Below, piece after piece: positions 46,145 through 57,175 of a stretch of DNA of 64,000 nucleotides. A program made the translations under genes and the position numbers. The stretch is taken from assembly GCA_019671135.1 (NCBI GenBank), contig JAHRHY010000012.1, positions 1,240,001 through 1,304,000 on the forward strand, given 5' to 3'. The stretch's first letter is position 1; every line of letters starts with the position of its first letter. Origin of the DNA: Linnemannia hyalina. Its lineage: Eukaryota; Mortierellomycota; Mortierellomycetes; Mortierellales; Mortierellaceae. The notes beneath the pieces are model-generated. The model searched no databases. It worked only from the letters and a program-made list of their open reading frames with translations, and was not told the DNA's origin.

Positions 46145-47029
46145 AGTAAGATGGGTATGGGTTTGTGTGTTAGTGTTTTGGAATTTGGTTGTGGATACGC
46201 GCTTTGGGCGCGTTTTGTTTGTTAGTCGAGTCGCTTGGTCCCTCATCTCTGAAAGCATAAAAAAAAAAAAAAAGATGGACAGGAATGAACAAAATTAACA
46301 CAAAACTTACGTTCAAGGGGCTCGAGTCCTCAACCTCAGAAGTAATCACCGTCTTGTTCTCCGTCCCAGGGTCAACACCATACGAACTAAACACAACATC
46401 GACCTTCGTCATCTGTTCAGCCCTCAATGTACTATTCGAATCCTCCAACCCCACAATCGTGCCCTTCTCCAATCCCGCCTGGACACATGGGGAAGAAACC
46501 AACCCCTCAGTGTCAACAGCCTTGATGGCTGCCTGTTTCCCAAGCATTTCGATATAAGAGACAGCAGTGGTGGCGAGGGAGGCAAGGTTGGTGACGGGGA
46601 TTTGGATAAAGATGGTGGTGTTTGTTCGAGGTACGATGGTTGCATTTGGGGTGGGAGTTCCGCATTGAGTAAGGATGTAGGTGGTGTTGAGGGAGGTGTT
46701 TTTAACGACTTTGTAGTTTAGGTTGTAGGTGATGCTGAACAATGCGCCGCCGTCGACTAGTTGCGTTGGTTTGGAGGCGAAGGAGCGGTGTTTTTGGTTA
46801 GATGATAAAGATGCTTTTGGTTTTGTCTTCCGTCGTCGGGCGAGAATGGCATGTGCGGAGGGTTACCTTGGGACTTGTCAAGGAAGTAGTCCTCAGTGGG
46901 GTCGTAGGTCGTGACACAGGCCGTGCTCTGCTGTCCGCAGGTTGGGACAACCAGGAAAGGGGCCAAGAGTAAAATAGCGGCGACTGCCTTAGTGATCATG
47001 CAACGTGTGGCCTTGTTCTGAACAGCCAT
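45298..47029 (-). CDS. GPI-anchored, periplasmic-binding-protein-like secreted protein
   Basis: Three exons (47029-46867, 46756-46311, 46083-45298) give 464 residues. There is a signal peptide (helix AVAAILLLAPFLVVPTCG) and many Asn-X-Ser/Thr sites. A Ser/Gly-rich segment with GNSANG is followed by a hydrophobic C-terminus (LASGILTLALGLLAALAIL), a GPI-anchor signal. Segments such as KPIIAWASYDAPSSY, the pattern YKSILSTDAGATFF and DEDGL-type turns resemble the BtuF/iron-siderophore class of ABC-transporter binding proteins. That suggests capture of a ligand at the cell surface. This similarity is from memory of the family and not tested. The extracellular anchored design is strongly supported; the ligand is unknown. 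Intron 2 carries a long CA repeat next to its acceptor. Confidence 0.7.
46098..46143. repeat. (TG)n microsatellite beside a splice acceptor
   Basis: An uninterrupted 46-bp TG run (CA on the coding strand) in intron 2 of the GPI-protein gene. It ends about 12 bp from the 3' splice site. Confidence 0.95.
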
Positions 47030-48499
47030 TGTCAGAAACAAAAATGGTGGTGCGAGGATGGAAGGGGAAAGAGGAGTTGACAAAGAGTGAAGAAAAGAAG
47101 AAAGAAGCAAGAGAGAGAAAGGAGTAAAGATATTCGTCCGTTGCAATTTAGCCGGTGCGCATCTGTTGGACAAAAAAATAATGGCGCTTGGACTCCGGAC
47201 TTTTGTCCTTTCGAAAGCAAAGTCGAGAGCTTTCAGCGTTTTTGAGAAAAGAGATGGACCCAGGCCCCAGAAGAAGGCCTATCATCTGTTGTATGTGCAT
47301 CTCTCAACTCCATATTTCAGAACGCGTCGAAGTTGACGGTAGTGGTGGCTCAAATGGAAAAATCGCTAGAGTAATAGACCAGCTACGTCTACGGTCATCA
47401 AGAAGGCTCTTCCGCTTTCACGTTTTTTTTCCTCCAGGGCAAAGAGACATCCATCTGCTCGCTGACAGGAATGGTCTTTACTTTTCAAGGGGACGCGCCG
47501 TTTGATGATGTTCAATTGCTTCTGGCGTCTATTGTTCTTGCGTTATGTATGGGGACAACACAAGCCTTCGGAAATACGATTTGGTATAAAGGTGTAAGCT
47601 GAAAAGATGAAGAGAATGGTTGTCAGTCAGCATTTCTGGTTCCTTGAGTGTTGTTCGGCGAGGATGATAAGCATGATCCATGATCAATAACCAGGCGCCT
47701 GGCGGATCCTTTGAGTTTGTCGACTGACATTTTGTTCCTATGAATCCTCAGTCGCGACTTGGTCGTTCTCTTTGTTGGTTCCTGAAAAGTCTTTTGATCT
47801 GCCTTCTATTCCTTATGCTCCTTGGTTTTTTGGTAGCAAAATAAAGTGGCAGCTGACAACCGCGGCCTCTCAAATTGATGTAGGGTTTTGTCTGAATCTC
47901 AACAAATGAACTGTTTGGAGTTGAAATATTCTCCTCAACACGTTTCTTAACGATGACTCCTTTTTATCCTGTAAGGAGCTCCGATCGCAATTGAACAGCG
48001 GCAAGAGAGAGAGAGGGAGATCATGTTGTTAACATTCAATTGATTCTGCCGTGATTATAGTGACTTCCTGCGACAGAAGATCCCGATGTGGATCCGCCAT
48101 GGATAAAACCGATAAGATTCTGGGGAGTATAAGTGAAACAAAAGGTGATGGTTAAGACTGTATCTGACACACATCCCTGAGTATGTGGTCGCGTGCTTTG
48201 GATGTGTTTCTTTGTTGGTTGTGATGGAAGGAGAGGGAGAAAGGAGGAAGAGAAAGAGGGGGATTAGCTGTGAGTCCTGTGGTCATTCAGGGGGGAATAG
48301 AGTTGCCGTTGATAAAAAAGGGTAGAACCTTTATTTGACATGCTAATTATCCTCGCGTCTGATAGTACTATCGGTATGAACAGCCAAGAACAAGGCCATC
48401 TAGGTAACCAGAACAGCGAAGAAAAAATAGACTAGAAACCGCCCCTTTGAATGCGCATAAACTTATCTCCACCCCACATTCCTGCTACCCACGCCATTG

Positions 48500-48859
48500 A
48501 TTCCAACATTTTGGGACAAAGACATATAAACCATCAAAGGCAGTTACCCGCCTGCTACGCTGCCTGGTACACCTCCCAACACGGTTTCCAGTGCCAGTGG
48601 ATAACGGACTTGCAATTATCAAGTGCCCTTGGAAAGCAATCGTTCTCTGTAGCGCAAAAGTCCACAGAGCGAGGTCAAGGCTGAAGGGTGGGGTCTCTTG
48701 CACCTTAGGATGGGCAGACATGAGCGCTTTCCAGAGGACTCCGAATACGTTGACGGAACTGCGTTGTTTTGCCGAGAGGACAAAAGTAAATCATAGACAT
48801 CAATTTGGAGATCCTCTTAAGGACATCTGCATCCAAGAAACGGAAGTGTTGGTGAATGG
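48500..48859 (+). repeat. Diverged repeat, copy A
   Basis: Similar along its length to 49047-49420. Shared blocks include ATCAAAGGCAGTT, GGTGGGGTCTCTTGCACC, GCGCTTTCCAGAGGA and GGACATCTGCATCCAAGAAA. The copies lie 547 bp apart in the same orientation. The plus-strand frame SRLKGGVSCTLG..SAFQR is shared with copy B, which may mark an old coding origin, but stops and frame changes show no gene now. Confidence 0.8.
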
Positions 48860-49046
48860 TTCTTGTGAATCAAGTGTTAACGTCCCTGCAATTCCCTTTT
48901 GATCGAACGGGCTGTTTATGAAGGATGGACCTAAAGAGGGTTCAAGTCAAACAAGAAAAAGACAATTGAAAAATGTGTTAGAAAGACCGACTTTCTAGAG
49001 AGTGCATAGTCCATCCAACGGACCTCCCGCAATTCTTCCTATTCGC

Positions 49047-49420
49047 TTCCCAACAATGAAGGACAATGACATTAAAAATATCAAAGGCAGTTGACCCCTG
49101 CTACGGTTGCTCAGTGCACCTCCGAACGGACTCCCAAGTGCCTGCGGTTGACGTTCATAAATATACCATGGGCCTCTGGAAAGCGACTACCCTCTTTAGT
49201 CCAAGAGGCCACAGAGCAGGGTCAAGGCTGCAAGGTGGGGTCTCTTGCACCCTAGGAGAGGCAGACATAAGCGCTTTCCAGAGGATTCCGCGGTATTGTT
49301 GGCGGGAAACTACGTTGCTTTTGCCAAGAGGACAAAAGCAAAACCACTATCAACAGTCTCGGGGCCTCCTAAGGACATCTGCATCCAAGAAACGATACCG
49401 ACAAAGTGTTGGCGAATAGT
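49047..49420 (+). repeat. Diverged repeat, copy B
   Basis: Partner of 48500-48859, with substitutions and small indels throughout, so the duplication is old. The frame here reads SRLQGGVSCTLG..SAFQR. The origin is unknown; a decayed gene of a large family is possible. Confidence 0.8.
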
Positions 49421-49650
49421 CCATGCGAGAGATTCGTTGAAGGGAAGTCGATGGTGACGTTCTTTTGCACTTTCCTTGAGAAAATCTAAAAGACCGAGAA
49501 TAGCGAGTGCCGACTCCTGAGTTTGGTCTTGGATCGTGCAAATGATCGATTGAATCGAAGTGGTTGAAGACAGGAAAGGAGTAATAGCGCACGAAATGAG
49601 GGGAGTAGAGTGATGGAAGTTGAAGATGGAAATAAGTTCATTTGACTGAT

Positions 49651-49713
49651 GGTGGCTGGCCTAGTGGCTGAGACTATTAGGCCTGAAACTAATAGGCTGG
49701 TTCAAATATCACC
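49651..49713 (+). pseudogene. tRNA-Ser-like remnant or head of a tRNA-derived SINE
   Basis: TGGCCTAGTGG at 49657-49667 fits the RNA polymerase III A box of class II tRNAs such as tRNA-Ser. CTATTAG and CTAATAG pair as an anticodon-type stem around a loop containing TGA. GGTTCAAAT at 49699-49707 resembles a B box, and the ends GGTG/CACC can pair. The long variable arm is missing, the loop has eight bases and the T stem is broken, so it is not a working tRNA. Confidence 0.4.
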
Positions 49714-50037
49714 AACTGTCTCAAACCTGGAGCCGTTATCAATGGTGGTACCTAGCAGACCCGTTCCTGGATTCAGAAACCGACGTCCATTCACTTTCAT
49801 CGACGTCCATCGTTGCCAATTTGAACCGCTCGTTTTAGTGCCCTCATCGTCGAGAGTTCAACGCCATGGCACCATCGACCTTAGGTCCTTGGGTCAGCCA
49901 CACGTCTCGGTGGCGGCGGCTTGTACATTTGCTCTCCGCAGCTGAGTCTTGACGTCAATTGAGAGCGAACGTTGGCCAAAGCACATCATTTATTAAGACA
50001 AAGTTCACTCAGCTTGATTCCTCATCGACCTTCAACC

Positions 50038-52093
50038 ATGACTTCTACAACTTTGACAATGGACCCCCGCAACGAACACGTCCTGGTAAGTCGCATATAT
50101 TACCGAGTTTTGCTGTCCACGGCACAAAGTGAAAAAGGTGGAGGGACACGTCCTGATGCCAACGCTGCTACGCCATCCAACACTGTCCTTGCATCAACCT
50201 TGCCTGTTGGACGCCATGAGACCCATGAGACCCACGAAATTCACACGCTAGTGAACCTTGTCAGAGCCTGGTCCTGATCCAATTGTTTGCCTTGAGTGAA
50301 GTTGTAATCGTCAATCCTTTTGATCCTTGGCGAGTCCAATCCATTACCGACATATCGCGGAGAGTGATTGTCATGGCATTGAATAACGTGAAAGTCAGTG
50401 AGAGCGCGTGATGGGATGTGGGAGGCGAACGAGAGAAGGCTGCTGGCACTGCTGCTTCCTGTCCTGAATCAATGCCATTACTCGATATAACAACCACAGT
50501 TGGACCACCGCATGTTCACAGTGCTACACCTAATGAAGAGAAACGTCAACAAAAGCGATGCTAATCAAGAGCATTATCCTTGTCAATCAACCACAGAGAG
50601 AATTTCGCGAGGGGACGCTGCCTCTCGTCATTTACCAAGGCACTACCATGTATACATGCGACACAAGACTGGGAGAAGGTGCCTATGGGTCGTGCTATAA
50701 GGCAGCCACGGATTATAAACAGGTCGTCCTGAAGATATCGTATTGCCCTCCCGAGAAACCCAACAGCAAGGTGGTAGCCACAAACGAAGCTCAAATCCTG
50801 TCTACCTTGAGCCACCCATACATCGTCCAGTCCCTCAAGAGCTTCGAGGTGGGCAATCTGACCATCCTCGTGCTGGACCTGTATGAAGGAGGAGTAAGTT
50901 TGCATTAGTAAAAAATGTCTTGAGTCTTGAAACACGTATACTTATATCTCTGTGTATTAACCAACTGATATCTTGCCATATAGGATTTGCATGCCAAACT
51001 CGCGTGCAGTAGGGCCAACAAGAACATAAAGGCGGGTCTTCCCGAAGCTGACGTGTCCAAATGGATGTGGCAGGTTCTTGAGGCGTGCCTATACCTCCAT
51101 AATGAACTCGGCTTGGTCCATAGGGACTTAAAGCCCGCCAATGTTCTCTTGGATGGTCATGGAAACGCCCGAGTAGCCGACTTCGGCTTTGGTTTCTATC
51201 TATCAAAAGGTCTAAAGACGTAAGTAATGGGTTTTTCAATTTGAGCACAAATACTGTTTAACAGCTCGAAATTACAGCCATTACATGCATTCTAACCAAC
51301 CACTACATACTTACACAACGTACAGCAACTGTGCCGGGACACCAGGGTTTTGCGCCCCAGAGGTCATTGCAAGAAATATGTATGGCCAAGAAATTGACGT
51401 ATTCTCATACGGTGTGATGGTCCGTCAAATGCTTTATGGGACACACCCTGAGAGCAGAGAAGAACTGAAGGGGAAAAGCGCTGCAGCAACAAAGTTGATA
51501 AACGACTGCATGAAATCCCAGTGTAAGTTTCATCTAAAAGGTCATGTTAGGTGAACAATAGCGATTGTTTAGTAACCGTTAATTAACGTCCATTGCTGTT
51601 GGTTTTCCTGATGGAACCCTGTTCTGTAACATTAGACCTGCGAGTATCCTTCGCCGAGCTGCGAGAATACGAGTTCTTCGCTCGCTGGAGGAACGCCAAC
51701 GGCAATGGCAAGCGACCCTTGAGAAACAGCGACCTCGATGAGGAACCCAGGAAGCGCTTGGAACTTTCGCCCTCGTCAGTGTCCGCTTCCGTGCCTGCCT
51801 CCGTGACCCCTAAACCCCGCGCTGCCGCCTCGACTCCCTCGCAATGCAACGCCGCCGAGGCTGCTCCAGAGCTGGTTGAGGAGCTGGCTGGTCTCTCTCA
51901 TATCCCGATTGCCGAAGACCCTATGCCATTCTGGATGGCATTGATCACACCCGACCCCGACCTGGTGTTCATGCTCGCCGTCGCCCAGATGGATCCCCTG
52001 AACGATCCTTTGAGCTTGGCTGTGGGTGAGGACCAGCAGGAACTCACTGACTTTGGATTCCTGGACCAGCTCTGCAGTACTCACGAGTCGTGA
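50038..52093 (+). CDS. Serine/threonine protein kinase, family unassigned
   Basis: Five exons (50038-50085, 50597-50893, 50984-51219, 51326-51522, 51636-52093) give 411 residues. Hallmarks are intact: glycine loop GEGAYG (42-47), lysine 62 in [15 protein letters not shown] with aspartate 163, DFG at 181-183 and APEV. The segment after APEV ([20 protein letters not shown]) matches subdomain IX. The kinase domain is compact. The C-terminal 140 residues are not kinase: a basic patch ([16 protein letters not shown]), an Ala/Pro linker, and a repeating acidic-hydrophobic end ([17 protein letters not shown]). I cannot place it in a named family. It stands alone between a repeat-rich stretch and the reductase gene, and may be lineage-specific. 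Intron 1 is 511 bp, separating a 16-codon first exon. Confidence 0.85.
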
Positions 52094-52130
52094 TTTGGTG
52101 GCCGGTGTCGGCTCCGCAGCAACGACGCCC

Positions 52131-52283
52131 TACTCTGTCTTTTCTTTGTACCATTTTCGTCATATTTTCTTCACCCATTTTTATCTCAACCCCATGTATA
52201 TACTACTCTGTCTTCTCTTTGTACCATACTCGAATATTTCCTTCACCCATTTTTCTTTTCTCTCAATCCCATGTATACATAGT
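52131..52283 (+). repeat. Tandem repeat of about 73 bp in the kinase 3' region
   Basis: Two adjacent units begin TACTCTGTCTT at 52131 and 52204. Each continues with TTTGTACCAT, TTCACCCATTTTT and CCCATGTATA. The units contain TATGTATA-type elements like those of fungal 3'-end formation, so the kinase transcript may have duplicated polyadenylation signals. Confidence 0.75.
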
Positions 52284-53739
52284 ACACTTTTATCTTTTCA
52301 CTCTTTGCACATATGAGCGACAGTCTACATGACTTCGTCCTCCCCCGGCCTTTGCGCCCCTACATGTATATAGTACACAACCTCAATATAATATACTCTT
52401 TTTCGCTCGGTGGCGCTGGTTATAACAGCCCACGACTTACCCTACATCATGAACCCAGAGTCATAAAGTGCTACGCATTTGAGCGTCAACCGGAGACTAT
52501 CATCTCACAGCTGCAGAGGGAGAAACAAACAAACAAACAAACAAACAGAGGAAACGGACAAGAGGGTGCGTAAGGAATAATTAGGTGTGAGAAACGAGGT
52601 AGTTGAAGAACAGAACAACAGACGAGGTGTGGTCAAGTACTTTGTGAGGTGACAAGAGACTTCTATTGGCGACTGGGCAAGCGAAGGAGGAGGTAAGGGT
52701 GTGTAAGAGAAGGGTGTCGTTGTGGTTGAAGTTCTTTCGGGTGTCAAGTAAAGGGACAAAGAGCGGCCAAGTCGACAGACATACAGGTAGATATCTGGTG
52801 TCTATATTGTGAGTGTGTTCAGAGCGCCTGACAAGGGAAGTTTTGTGAAGGTGGTAAGAGATATCGAGTATGTTGCAGAGTGAGGAGAGTTGTGTGTCGT
52901 GAAGGAGATGGTGAGTTGGTGGTCATGCAGGCGTTGAAGAAAGGACGGGGGAAGGAGTGTAAAGTGCAGAAGAGAAAAGACGGCGTCAAGTGTTCAAAAT
53001 AAAAATAAGACACACATCCACTCACACTTGAACTTTGTGAGATTAAGGGGCATTTTATTGCGGTTCTGTGGGGCTTATTGAATGTCATAGCCTGTGGGGC
53101 ATTCTTATTGTGGTGTGTGAGTTAGCCTCCTCTTCTTTCTTCATACAAAAGCGCATTTCACTGACCTAGTGCCTCGACCGCTGACAGGAGTTAACATCTT
53201 GTCATTATCTATCAAACGCCTTCATTCCCCTCCGTCTGTTACTTCAGAAAAACGAGGCAAAAAGAACCGATCGATCGAACTGACCATTGGTTCGGATACG
53301 TTTGAAATAAAAGCATGATTCAGCATCTCTCCTTTGTGAAGGTCCACTTGAACAGACCGTGCGCACTGGCACCCTTTTTGTACTTTTGCCTTTGTTCACT
53401 GCATAAACGGACAAATGTCAAACAGAGAAGTTAGTCTGGTGGAACTTTCGTGATGTCAACCGGCAAAAAAAACTCGGTGTGGTTCTTGGTTCCTCCGTCT
53501 GTCCGCCTCAGGCAGGTACATTCGGGGACCAGAGTAAGCAAGAGGGAGTGGTTAATGGGCGCAATTCCCGCCGTTGCGACAGCAGGCCTGCAAGAAAATG
53601 AGTCGTATCGGCGATCGCAGCAATCCCCGATAGAAAATAATCGCCGAACGCTAGAACCCACAGTTCATGATCAGGGCGAAGGCGACTGTTTATTTGCTGC
53701 CTATCAACGACCGTGACCAGATTCGTCCATTGATCGATA
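52284..53739. other. Intergenic region between kinase and reductase genes
   Basis: A convergent gap of about 1.5 kb with an ACAA repeat at 52526-52546 and GA-rich blocks. No coding or RNA feature was recognised. Confidence 0.5.
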
Positions 53740-56077
53740 TTAAAGGGAGAGGCCACCGTCGACAACAAGAACCTAGCAAGACGAGAAGCCAAAGTCGCGT
53801 CAGCTAAACTACTTTTACAAACCCATGGTTTCCGAATGGTGCTGACGCGAGAAAGGTACAAAGAAAAAGTACAAGAACACCTTACTTGTCCTGTGATAAA
53901 CTTTGCTTGAGCTAGGAAGAGGGCAGCTTCGGCAACATCGTCCGCTTGGCCCAGACGACCAAGGGATGTTCTTGCAACTATGGCCTTCTTGCGGTCCTCT
54001 GGTATGCCTTTATGGTTGCATCAGCAATATATAACACGAACGAGAAAGAGAGAGAGAGAGAGAGAAGCGTCAGAATTAAGTACAGGGATGATACGAGGTA
54101 AGAAAGAGTAAGTTCATGGTCAAGGAATGGGAGAGACCATCTATAACACCAATCACAACAAACAAACAAACAAAAAGCACATAGCGCAAAGGGTGTTTAG
54201 TCCAAAACTTTGTTGTTTAATTGGTGAATGTGAGCAGTTCAGTGCGGCACACTTACTTGACGTCATGTCGGTGTCGATATAGCCAGGAGCAATAACGTTC
54301 ACAGTAATGTTTCTTGAACCAACCTCTTTGGAGAGGGATTTTGAGAATCCTACGCACAAAAATTAAACAACAGATAAACAGACCAACAATCAGACCGACA
54401 ATCAAGCAGACAATTAACAAATACAAAAAAAAAGGGAGGTCCAAAGATTGAAAGAAAGGGATGAGAGGAAGGAGGTGGTGAGATAGGTTTTTCCTTCTTT
54501 CATTTTCAAGGATGCTCCTATTCGTCCATCTCTCCCATGTCACAGTCATGCAAAGTTCAGTTACGGTCAAACCTCCTTCGAATCGCTTCTCTGTCCACCA
54601 CTTGCTTAAAGAGACTTCATTTGCTCCCTGCGTACCGATAATAGCTGACTTGGATGCGCTGTACACAGATTGACCAATGTTCCCTTGCAGACCAACGACA
54701 CTCGAGATGTTGATGATGGATCCTAATGATTCCCATACCGGCGCCCCAGGAAAGGATACACAACGAAAAAAAAAAAAAAAATCCATCAGATCATTGGTTG
54801 CTACAAAAGCAAAAAGTGTAGAAAGGTTTGCACTTTTGGATTGGATCTAGCAAAACGGCAAATTTGGCCATCTAGGGGGTTGTGATAAGGAGAGTGAGGA
54901 ACGTGTATGCATGCAAAAATCGAGACAAGTCCATGGACTTGACAAGAAGGAGAGAGAGCGACAAGGACCCTTACCCCTTTTACGACGCATCATTCCCTTG
55001 ACAACGGCCTTGTTGAGCCAGATGGTACCCATGAGGTTGGTTGAAATCACGTTTTCGATATCCTGTGAGGCATGCGCGATAAGCAGAGAGTCCCGAGTAA
55101 TTCCCGCCGAGTTGACCATATAGTCCACAGGAGCGACCTTGCCCAGCTCCTAAAGTGCAGTAAATATTCCCAGCAGAGCGGATCAAACTAAATGAGTACA
55201 GGTAATCCTCAATAATAGAGCAACCATTCAATTGCCGGTCGATTATATTATTGCTCAGTAAACTATTCAATGGCCTGCTATGAGTGCACATGGCCAAGAA
55301 AGTCTTTTATCTCCTCCTGGCCCCATCCCTCCCTGTTTTATGCCCTCTGTCTCCATATGCACCCCTTGTTTTCGTTCCCTCCCCCGTCCTCCACCTTGCG
55401 ATTCAATGACAAACAAGGGTCCATGACGGTGTGGCAGTTGCCAAATCGCGCTCTTTTTCGCAATGCCAATACCGTAAGCAGGGTGCTCAGATGCTCACTA
55501 CTGCTGCTATTGGAGAAAGAACGAGAGAGAGAACCGAACGTATAACATACCTTGATGGTCCGCTCAATGTCCTCCTGGTTGGATACGTCGCACTGGAAGC
55601 CCAAATGTTCCACGGACGAATTGCTCCCATGAATCGGGGCGAGTTCTTTTTCGAGAACGTGCTTGATGCGTTCTTGGTCTCGTCCCAGAACGACAACGCG
55701 TGAACCATTGCGTGCAAAGAGTTTGGCAGTTGCGAGACCTATTCCTCGCGTTCCGCCTGGGATCAATGTCAAGGTGTTGGCCAGAGGCAGGGCCTGGTGA
55801 CCATCGAAATATTCATTAAAGATGAGAGGTGGTTAGTTCAGTTGTAAATGCCTGTCGGCAACCCATGAGGATCCATTGCTCCTTTAATACTGCCGCTTGC
55901 TTAGAGTAGCAGTGTGCAGCAGCACTTGGTGTGTTGCGATGGCATGGACTTGCAAGGCTCATGCATAGAATTGAGTAATGGGAAAAGTAGTAACAGCAAA
56001 AGTGACAGCACTCGTTGGTCGTAAGCACTTGCCTCATGGACTGCTGTTGAGTATGTGCGTCTGAAGGATGAGAGCAT
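53740..56077 (-). CDS. Mitochondrial 3-oxoacyl-[ACP] reductase-like short-chain dehydrogenase (FabG/OAR1/CBR4 type)
   Basis: Seven exons (56077-56033, 55793-55551, 55149-54975, 54722-54636, 54349-54257, 54007-53886, 53772-53740) give 265 residues. MLSSFRRTYSTAVHE looks like a short mitochondrial presequence. The Rossmann loop is PGGTRGIG (27-34), with Pro for the usual Thr. NSAG, serine 162, tyrosine 175 and lysine 179 (YSASK) form the SDR catalytic set, with spacing identical to FabG. VIAPGYIDTDMT and ITGQVLVVDGG complete the FabG pattern. The enzyme should reduce 3-oxoacyl-ACP with NADPH in mitochondrial type II fatty acid synthesis, which feeds lipoate formation. Intron 1 is GC-AG (GAG/GCAAGT); only this choice keeps the frame. 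Introns here are longer than in neighbouring genes. Confidence 0.88.
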
Positions 56078-56467
56078 GGAGGCAGCTGAGTGGTTGTGTG
56101 TACGTGTGTGATGTGCGAGCGAGCCTAGTTATTGTCTCCGGGAATCTGGATCAAAGAGAAGGAGAGATTCGCTTAAGCTGATTGCTTACGGCTGCAATGA
56201 GAGGAGGATAGAGTTCGAGATTACAAGTCCGGTGTAAGAACGAGGAGAAACAAAGGAACAAAGGACACCCAAACTCAATGACAGAGCACCCGATTCATTA
56301 CCAACACACAGCAGACATGCAGTCAAAAACGCACAGACAGAGACAGTCCAGTCAACAGCAACCTTTACTGAAAATTAAAAGACGGTGCCAGGGAGTAGAG
56401 CGAGACGAAAAGCCGTTTATCGTTATAGTCGTGAATCTAACCAAAGGCACCTTCTATCTCATCACAG

Positions 56468-57175
56468 GCACACTCAGCTATCCCCTCCCACACCACCATC
56501 AACATGCCCGCTCTCCCTCCCACCATGGCCATGGGAAACATTGGAACCTGGCAGAAGAAGGTCAGCGAGTGCCATTGCCGCCGGTGACGTCCTCGTCGAG
56601 ACCGAGACCAATAAGGCCCAAACGGACTTTGAGTGCTAGGAGGAGGGCTACAGTGCCAAGATCTTGGTCGTGTCTGGCTCCGAGGTCAACATCAACCAAC
56701 CCATCGCCATCATGGCCGAGAACAAGGAGGATATCGAGAAGCTCGCCGATTTCACCGCTGCTGCTGCCGGCGCTGCTCACACCGACATCTCCGTCACTAA
56801 CATGCGCAGGGTCATTGCCCAGCTGTCGAAACAGACCGTTCCTCTACATTACGGTCGGGATGGAGATAGGCAAGGTCATGAAGCTCCCGAGCTCCTCAAC
56901 AAGTCCCCCGAGGACAAGTATAAGTTATCGGTCAACGACTTCATCTTCAAGGCTTCTGCCCGTGCCCTCAAGGCCGTCCCCGAGACCAACAGCTCGCGGG
57001 TGAACAACTCTATCCGCCAGTACTACACCTCGGCCATCTGCGTTGCTACCTCGACCCCCATTGCCGCCAATGCCGAGACCAAGGGATTGGCCACCATTGG
57101 GCATGTACTGTACCAAGCACTTTACTGTCATCATTAGCGCCTCTCAGTCCTGCATCTTGGCTATAGGAGCCACTG
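56468..57175 (+). pseudogene. Broken pyruvate dehydrogenase E2 gene, front and middle part
   Basis: Degraded E2 sequence. After a CACAG acceptor it reads SYP, then, past a one-base shift, SHTTINMPALPPTM, the classic lipoyl-domain start. A further shift near 56560 leads to AAGDVLVETETNKAQTDFE; the lipoyl-lysine box is ETNKA instead of ETDKA. A TAG stop at 56637-56639 replaces the expected Gln. The E3-binding domain is missing. The catalytic part NMRRVIAQ...SKQTVP, then NKSPEDKYKLSVNDF with KASARALKAVPE, has two shifts near 56850-56880. About 30 codons are lost near 57100, before TKHFTVIISASQSCILAIGATG. It ends at an ACTG/GTGTGC donor-like site. The missing last exon matches 44849-45032. It cannot encode an enzyme. 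Confidence 0.88.

Larger units (their letters stand above)
47030..50037. other. 3-kb accessory-looking intergenic stretch
   Basis: No intact gene was found between the GPI protein and the kinase. The region holds two diverged copies of a roughly 370-bp sequence and a tRNA-like remnant, listed separately. The rest shows nothing recognisable. Confidence 0.5.
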
